A DNA stretch of 64,000 nt from Antiquaquibacter soli (GTDB lineage Bacteria; Actinomycetota; Actinomycetes; Actinomycetales; Microbacteriaceae): contig NZ_JAUQUB010000001.1 of the NCBI RefSeq assembly GCF_030580675.1, positions 806,001 to 870,000 of the forward strand, in the 5' to 3' direction. The translations under genes were made by a program, and so were the position numbers. The number at the start of each line of letters is the position of its first letter. Position 1 is the first letter of the stretch. Below the pieces are notes generated by a model. It was not told the DNA's origin. It searched no databases and was given only the letters and a program-made list of their open reading frames with translations. Positions 59,616 through 64,000 of the stretch are shown one piece after another.

Positions 59616-60012
59616 GGGGATGATCGGTTTCGACATTGCCTGCAAAACTGCGAGAAGCGGGTCGAGGACGCACGGTTATCTCGTAAACGATCCGTGCAAA
59701 ACAATAAGTGCCGATTCTAAGAGCACTGTCTCGGCTAAGGCCGACTTCGCCCTCGCGGCGTAAGTTCATCCTTACCCACTAAAAGAGACCGTCAGCCCGG
59801 GAATGCCCTCTACCCGGTGCCTGGCGTCATCCAGAGGGATTGCTGCACGGTTGAGCCTCAGGGCCGCGCGGGACTTTCACTGAGACTGGGCCTGTCGACT
59901 TAGGTGCTTGTGGCAAAGGTCGGGGCCGAGTAGAACGCTTTCACAAGCTACGCCCGTAGAAGGCGCAGGATTACAGCGATGGACGGGGGTTCAATTCCCC
60001 CCATCTCCACCA
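59616..60012 (+). ncRNA. ssrA: Transfer-messenger RNA
   Basis: 397 nt. The tRNA-like ends pair GGGGATG (59616-59622) with CATCTCC (60002-60008), followed by discriminator A and an encoded CCA. GGTTTCGAC and the T arm GGGGGTTCAATTCCCCC are canonical. The tag frame starts at GCC 59710 and ends at TAA 59761-59763, giving ADSKSTVSAKADFALAA, with the degradation-signal ending ALAA. It rescues stalled ribosomes with SmpB. The 17-residue tag is somewhat longer than the 10-residue tag of Escherichia coli. Confidence 0.96.
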
Positions 60013-60047
60013 CCGGCCGTGAGGCCCGGGCCGCTATCGCGTTGTGA

Positions 60048-60065
60048 GTACTCCCTCGGGAGTAC
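60048..60065 (+). promoter_or_regulatory. Inverted repeat between ssrA and an orphan response regulator
   Basis: GTACTCCC and GGGAGTAC form perfect 8-bp arms around TC. It lies 36 nt after tmRNA and 58 nt before the next ATG. It could be an operator or a tmRNA terminator; the absence of a T-tract and the 2-nt loop favour an operator. Confidence 0.45.
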
Positions 60066-60122
60066 CCCTCATTCATCCCTGCGAGTGATGCCGCAGCGGC
60101 GCTGCTCGGCGAGGCTGGAGCC

Positions 60123-60803
60123 ATGACAGAGCTCAGGCCTCCCCGCATCCTCATCGTCGACGAAGAGGAGCCCATCACACATCTGCTGTCGGTCGCGGTC
60201 GAGCTGGAGGGCTGGCACGCGAGGTCCGCCGCGGACGGCGCGAGCGCTATCAGGGAAGTGGCCCGCTTCGAACCCGACATCATCCTCATCGACGTCGGAC
60301 TGCCTGACGTGCCCGGCACCGAGGTCGTCGCGTTCCTGCGCGAGCGCGGGATGACGACTCCGGTGGTGTTCCTCACGGGGCGGTCATCCCACGAGGACCG
60401 TCTCGCCGCCTTCGCATCCGGCGGCGATGACTTCGTCACCAAGCCGTTCGGGCTGGAGGAGGTCATCGACCGCTTGCACCCGATCATCCGTCGGCTCGGA
60501 CTGGCCCCGACGAGCCGGACGGTAGCCGATCTGGTGCTCGACGACGAGGCTGGGGTGGCGTGGCGTGGCGACCAGTTCCTGCCGCTGACGCCGCTGGAGT
60601 ACGAGATGCTCCACGCTCTCGCCGAGCGCCCCGGCGCACGGATGTCGGTGGGCGAGCTGATCCGTGCGACGGCGGTGCGCGGCATCCGCGTTCCCCGCGA
60701 CTTCGCCGATCGCATCCTCGGACGCGTCAAGGACCTCGTCAACGGAGCCGGGCGCGCGCTCGTGCACGGGGACGACGGAGGCTGGATGCTCGCTGCCGGC
60801 TGA
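60123..60803 (+). CDS. OmpR-like response regulator without a cognate kinase nearby
   Basis: 226 residues. The receiver has Glu14-16 region acidic residues, phosphoacceptor Asp57 in ILIDVGLPD and Lys in TKPFG. The carboxy domain (about 135-226) has the winged-helix pattern FLPLTPLEYEMLHALAERPGARMSVGELIRATAVRGIRVP. No kinase gene is adjacent. GAGGCTGGAGCC before the ATG may hold either a ribosome site or a poor -10. Confidence 0.86.
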   Translation: MTELRPPRILIVDEEEPITHLLSVAVELEGWHARSAADGASAIREVARFEPDIILIDVGLPDVPGTEVVAFLRERGMTTPVVFLTGRSSHEDRLAAFASGGDDFVTKPFGLEEVIDRLHPIIRRLGLAPTSRTVADLVLDDEAGVAWRGDQFLPLTPLEYEMLHALAERPGARMSVGELIRATAVRGIRVPRDFADRILGRVKDLVNGAGRALVHGDDGGWMLAAG

Positions 60804-60815
60804 TCCCCGGAGCCC

Positions 60816-61064
60816 TCAGGCCGCGTGAGCCCGGTGCGCTCGCTCGAGCATCGCGAGCGCCTCGTCCCACGACAGGGACTGCCCGACCTCGACGGCGTGC
60901 GCGAGGTGGGCCCCCTCGAGCGCGACGAAGACGTTGCCGACGCGGTGGATGTACCCGAGCCGCACGGTCGCGCGGTGAACGGCGTAGGTGTCGTCGTCGA
61001 TCAACTCGATCGCGGGCTCGTTCCGCGAGAACTGCTGTGCTGCGAGCTGTGCCGAAGTCGCCAT
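60816..61064 (-). CDS. Small protein of unknown function
   Basis: 82 residues, cytosolic, with AIELIDDDTYAVHRATVRLGYIHRVGNVFVALEG resembling a small beta-sheet domain followed by a helical tail (SLSWDEALAMLERAHRAH). I recognise no family. The ATG at 61064 is preceded by CAGGGGG as ribosome site. It faces the OmpR-like gene with a 12-nt gap. Confidence 0.6.
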   Translation of the reverse strand: MATSAQLAAQQFSRNEPAIELIDDDTYAVHRATVRLGYIHRVGNVFVALEGAHLAHAVEVGQSLSWDEALAMLERAHRAHAA

Positions 61065-61214
61065 GACACCCCCTGGAGTCGTTGCACCCCCGAACGGGGT
61101 ACGTCAAATGTAGGTCGGGAGGAGGGATGCGTCACCGGGTTGACATCGCTGCGCAACTGTGCGGATCATGGTCCCATTGCAGAGGTGCGACCTTGGCCCG
61201 GGGACTACCCGCCT

Positions 61215-61234
61215 CACCGGTCGGGAGCACCGGT
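61215..61234 (+). repeat. Direct repeat CACCGGT upstream of the AraC-family gene
   Basis: CACCGGT at 61215-61221 and 61228-61234, 13 bp apart, 22 nt before the start codon. Direct repeats suit AraC-type binding, so autoregulation is possible. Confidence 0.35.
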
Positions 61235-61255
61235 ACTAGGGGTGGTAGTGCAATC

Positions 61256-62044
61256 GTGATCCGTGATGCCAATACCGACTTGTCGGCTCGAGCGAGTCTG
61301 ACGCGCCGGGGGAGACTTGTGAGCGCCTTCGTCGAGATCGGTAGCGATCTCGACCCCGGCTCGGCTCAGAGGCGCAATCCGCTTATCGTGCGGCGGTTGC
61401 GCCTCTACGACGACGGGGCCGAGTTCCCGCGCGACGACCCTGGCGGCTCCACGTCGCTCCTCATCCAGATGTATCACGGGCTGATCCCGGCCACCGAGGA
61501 AGCCATCGACCGGGTCATCCGACTGGGCGAGCTCGCTGGGTCCCCCGCGGCGACCCAACCGGTGTTCGCGATGATCCAGGAGCTCGGTCGGTCGCTCGTC
61601 GTGCCGAACTACTTCGCCTTCTCGATCGAGCCGGCGTGGGCCAGGACCCTCGGCCAGCTCATCCAGGTGATGACCGGCATCGCGCCCTCGCCGGCAGTAG
61701 TCGCCTCGGCCCGCCGATCGCAGATCGCACGCATGGTCGAGCGGTTCTCGAGCGATCCCCGGCTGAGCTCCGACACCATCGCCGAGACGCTCGGGGTATC
61801 CCGCCGCACCCTCTACGACCTGACCGCGACCGAACTCGGCGGCATCAGCGAGCACATCCGTGCCACGCGAGCCCGTCGTGCGGCCGAGATGCTCCGGCTG
61901 CCCGAGGCGCTCCCGCTCGTCGAGATCGCCCAGCGCGCGGGGTTCTCCTCCGAGAAGCAACTGCGCCGAGCGCTCCAGTCGGTGTTCGACGCGACCCCCG
62001 CCGCGATTCGAGGCGCGGCGGGCGAGGGCGAGCTCAGCGCTTAA
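61256..62044 (+). CDS. AraC-family transcriptional regulator
   Basis: 262 residues from the GTG at 61256; the frame is open upstream to 61082, so the start is uncertain. The carboxy-terminal domain (about 165-255) contains two helix-turn-helix units: SSDTIAETLGVSRRTLYDLT and LVEIAQRAGFSSEKQLRRALQSVFDATPAAIR. The amino domain (1-150) is of no type I recognise. The regulated genes are unknown. A terminator hairpin follows. Confidence 0.8.
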   Translation: MIRDANTDLSARASLTRRGRLVSAFVEIGSDLDPGSAQRRNPLIVRRLRLYDDGAEFPRDDPGGSTSLLIQMYHGLIPATEEAIDRVIRLGELAGSPAATQPVFAMIQELGRSLVVPNYFAFSIEPAWARTLGQLIQVMTGIAPSPAVVASARRSQIARMVERFSSDPRLSSDTIAETLGVSRRTLYDLTATELGGISEHIRATRARRAAEMLRLPEALPLVEIAQRAGFSSEKQLRRALQSVFDATPAAIRGAAGEGELSA

Positions 62045-62047
62045 GCA

Positions 62048-62081
62048 CCGAGGGGCGCCCCCTCTCGGGAGCGCCCCTCGG
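62048..62081 (+). terminator. Bidirectional hairpin terminator
   Basis: CCGAGGGGCGC (62048-62058) pairs perfectly with GCGCCCCTCGG (62071-62081) over a 12-nt loop that can pair further. It lies between two convergent genes (AraC-family and lipoprotein) and can serve both. Confidence 0.75.
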
Positions 62082-62094
62082 CTACGTGCCGGAT

Positions 62095-62595
62095 CTAGCG
62101 CGCCGTGCCGGCGAGCGATCCCTCGACCTGACCCGCGGGGTCGTAGACGAGGCAGAGGATCTCTCGGTCGCCGCTCGCCCAGCTCTCCTCGGTCGGGTAG
62201 TAGTACGCGTAGCCGAGCGTCGACTCCTCGTAGGCGATGCCCACGTAGCCGGCGAACTCCGCCTCGCAGTCCGTGTTGGCCTGGTCGAGGACCGCGTCCT
62301 CGCCAGGGTAGTCGCCGTCCGGGATCATGATCGAGGCGTAGGCCTCGCTGTCGTGCGGCTCGGCGCAGTCGATCGTCGGAACGGTGCTGACCTCGCCGGT
62401 GGCGGTGCCGTCGTTGAGGCAGTCGCCGACCTTGATGGTGAACACGTCGGTGTCGGTCCCGTCCGAGGGGTCGACGTCGATCGGGGTGTTGGTGACGTTG
62501 CCCAGCAGGCTGCAGCCGGAGAGCACGACAGCTGCGGCCCCCACGGTCAGCGCGGCGAGGGTGCGGGTCCAGACCTTGTCACTGGTGATGGTCAT
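62095..62595 (-). CDS. Septum-formation-domain lipoprotein
   Basis: 166 residues. A signal peptide (about 1-28) ends with the lipobox LSGC, so the protein is lipid-anchored outside the membrane. The mature part has VGDCLNDGTATGEVSTVPTIDCAEPHDSEAYASI, YPGEDAVLDQANTDCEAEFAGYVG and PTEESWASGDREILCLVY, the cysteine pattern of the actinobacterial septum-formation family. Its exact role is not established. The ATG at 62595 was chosen as the start of a normal-length signal peptide. Confidence 0.85.
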   Translation of the reverse strand: MTITSDKVWTRTLAALTVGAAAVVLSGCSLLGNVTNTPIDVDPSDGTDTDVFTIKVGDCLNDGTATGEVSTVPTIDCAEPHDSEAYASIMIPDGDYPGEDAVLDQANTDCEAEFAGYVGIAYEESTLGYAYYYPTEESWASGDREILCLVYDPAGQVEGSLAGTAR

Positions 62596-62703
62596 CGCTT
62601 CACTCTTTCTGTGTGTTTCTGCATTGCGGTGCAGGATTCGATTGAGCCTAGCGAAAACTGTGCCCCGCGTTTGGGGTACACGCTGCATCGAATCGATTAA
62701 GGT

Positions 62704-63492
62704 TTAGCCTCGCAGTGCCTCGAGCACGGCGTCGTGCAGGAGCCCGTTCGTCGCGAGGGCGGACCCCGACCACGGTCCGGGCTGCCCTTCGACCGAGCTG
62801 AAGCGGCCGCCGGCCTCCTCGACGATGGGAATGAGCGCGGCCATGTCGTACGGCTTCAGGTCGAATTCGCCGACGATGTCGAGCGACCCCTCGGCGAGCA
62901 GCATGTACGACCACATGTCGCCGATCGCCCGTGACCGCCACACGGCCCGGGAGAGCCTGACGACATCGTCGAGCCGACCCTCGCCGTCCCAGCCCTGGAG
63001 GCTGTTGTAGCTGAGGGATGCATCGGCCAGCTCCGCCACTCCGGATACCGCGAGCCGACGCGGCTCACCGCCCTCGCTCATGCCCCACGCGCCGTGCCCC
63101 GCCGCCGCGTACCAGCGCTTGCCCAGTGCGGGGGAGCTCACGACGCCGACGACCGGCACGCCGTCGATCGCGAGCGCGATGAGGGTGCCCCAGATCGGGA
63201 CCCCGCGCAAGAAGTTCGCCGTGCCGTCGATCGGATCGATGATCCACTGGCGCGACCCCGCGCCCTGGGTTCCGTACTCCTCGCCCAGAATCGAGTCGTG
63301 CGGGCGCGCCGCCTCGATACCGGCCCGGATGCTGCGCTCGACCGCCTGATCCGCGTCGGTCACGGGAGTCCTGTCGGGCTTCGTGGTGACGACGAGGTCC
63401 ACGGCGTGGAACCGGTCGAGGGAGATGAGGTCGGCATCGCCCGCGAGGGCGAGAGCGAGGGCGAGATCGTCGGAGCGGGAGTACTCGGTCAC
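62704..63492 (-). CDS. hisN: Inositol-monophosphatase-family histidinol-phosphatase
   Basis: 262 residues. ILGEEYGTQG and WIIDPIDGTANFLRG provide the metal ligands, and EFDLKPYDMAALIPIVEEAGG the third. In actinobacteria the member encoded beside rsgA is usually the histidinol-phosphate phosphatase HisN, which acts in the last-but-one step of histidine synthesis; that assignment rests on context. The GTG at 63492 overlaps the rsgA stop by GTGA. Confidence 0.85.
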   Translation of the reverse strand: MTEYSRSDDLALALALAGDADLISLDRFHAVDLVVTTKPDRTPVTDADQAVERSIRAGIEAARPHDSILGEEYGTQGAGSRQWIIDPIDGTANFLRGVPIWGTLIALAIDGVPVVGVVSSPALGKRWYAAAGHGAWGMSEGGEPRRLAVSGVAELADASLSYNSLQGWDGEGRLDDVVRLSRAVWRSRAIGDMWSYMLLAEGSLDIVGEFDLKPYDMAALIPIVEEAGGRFSSVEGQPGPWSGSALATNGLLHDAVLEALRG

Positions 63493-64000
63493 GAACCCAG
63501 CGTACTGATGAGCCGCTGGAACGAATCGAGCCGGAGTCGCCCCGACTCGCCGAGCACGCCCTCGTCGACGGCCTCGATGATCGCGCAGTCGGGCGAGTCG
63601 GGCAGGTGGGTGCATCCTCGCGGGCAGTTCTTCGCGATTTGCGCCAGGTCGCCGAACGCGCCGAGGATGTTCGCGGGATCGACGTGCCCGAGACCGAACG
63701 ACCGCACACCGGGGGTATCGACGATCCAGCCCGAGCCGAGGCGGTACGAGACCGTCGAGGACGACGTGTGCCGACCGCGCCCCGTCACGTCGTTGACCCG
63801 ACCGGTGGCGCGGTTGGCCTCGGGCACGAGCGCATTGACGAGTGTGGACTTGCCCACCCCGGAGTGCCCGACGGCGACGGTCGTGTGGCCGTCGAGGAGC
63901 GCCCGGAGCTCGTCGAGGGGCACGGCATCCGACCGGCTGGTCACGATGGTGAGGTCGAGCCCGGCGAAGTTCGCGAGGAAGTCGGACGGGTCGGCCAGGT
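63489..64000 (-). CDS. rsgA: Ribosome small-subunit GTPase RsgA, carboxy-terminal part
   Basis: At least 170 residues; the frame is open to the right edge, so the OB-fold amino domain and start are outside the window. The GTG at 63944 is internal. The circularly permuted GTPase shows GHSGVGKSTLVNAL (P-loop), HTSSSTVSYRL and IVDTPGVRSFGLGH. The carboxy-terminal zinc finger is CPRGCTHLPDSPDC. RsgA checks late 30S subunit assembly. It is translationally coupled to hisN downstream. Confidence 0.93.
   Translation of the reverse strand, partial: LADPSDFLANFAGLDLTIVTSRSDAVPLDELRALLDGHTTVAVGHSGVGKSTLVNALVPEANRATGRVNDVTGRGRHTSSSTVSYRLGSGWIVDTPGVRSFGLGHVDPANILGAFGDLAQIAKNCPRGCTHLPDSPDCAIIEAVDEGVLGESGRLRLDSFQRLISTLGS

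Noticed and set aside
61140-61168. TTGACA at 61140-61145 as a promoter for the AraC-type gene
   Set aside because: The hexamer at 17-nt spacing is GGATCA, a poor -10, and it is about 90 nt from the start.
63489-63944. Complete small GTPase starting at the GTG at 63944
   Set aside because: The frame continues in RsgA-like sequence to the window edge, so the gene is cut by the edge and this GTG is internal.

Overview
The window is about 70% GC and gene-dense, and every recognisable gene points to a high-GC Gram-positive actinobacterium, most likely of the family Microbacteriaceae. Three things suggest this: the prfB/ftsE/ftsX/smpB/ssrA neighbourhood, the hisN-rsgA pair at the right edge, and a strong habit of writing Asp as GAT only inside the word GGATG(CC). 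There is one tRNA (Leu, UAG) and one tmRNA. I see no rRNA, insertion sequence, integrase, prophage or CRISPR array, and no gene-free stretch longer than about 230 bases. Many genes have a TANNNT hexamer 6-10 nt before the start codon and no Shine-Dalgarno sequence. This is the layout of leaderless mRNAs, and it helped choose several starts.

Layout, left to right. 1-368: end of malate synthase. 457-3826: GAF-domain regulator, aldehyde dehydrogenase and DUF779 protein. 3842-5451: NAD synthetase overlapping a nitrilase-family amidase. 5548-12102: seven genes joined by six consecutive 4-nt overlaps, encoding a REC-PIG-L deacetylase fusion, an ATP-grasp enzyme, a PHP phosphoesterase, a membrane glycosyltransferase, a 48-residue membrane protein, a lone receiver protein and a membrane PAS histidine kinase. 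This is the most unusual part of the window and looks like a two-component system whose output is glycan chemistry rather than transcription. 12107-14794: aminotransferase and HtrA-like protease. 14860-22660: cell-wall or surface glycopolymer genes (two GT2 enzymes, a CDP-alcohol phosphatidyltransferase, a CDP-glycerol-type transferase, a Wzm/Wzt-like exporter and a nucleotidyltransferase), interrupted by three small regulatory or unknown genes.

22862-25833: ABC exporter whose ATPase has a roughly 225-residue disordered amino-terminal extension. 25859-29576: DUF3039, pncB (divergent), murI-rph-rdgB. 29609-31502: mntH-mntR with a clear operator-like palindrome. 31499-34952: LuxR-type two-component pair divergent from an ABC exporter, with a dyad between them. 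34985-36755: HEAT-repeat, rhodanese and DedA proteins. 36984-42797: sugar ABC importer, cytoplasmic GH5 glycosidase and ROK regulator, read from a near-consensus sigma-A promoter. 42808-44373: MpaB-like and DUF4304 proteins, then tRNA-Leu.

44660-52433: Tad/Flp pilus genes in two blocks (tadA-B-C, then pilin and TadE/TadG-like genes) separated by 3 kb of unrelated genes. 52459-54369: LysE and MFS exporters. 54441-60012: prfB, unknown gene, ftsE-ftsX, smpB, VOC protein, SIMPL protein and ssrA. 60123-64000: orphan OmpR-type regulator, small unknown gene, AraC-type regulator, septum-formation-type lipoprotein, hisN and the carboxy-terminal part of rsgA. All function calls come from motifs and gene order read by eye. 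No database search was run.
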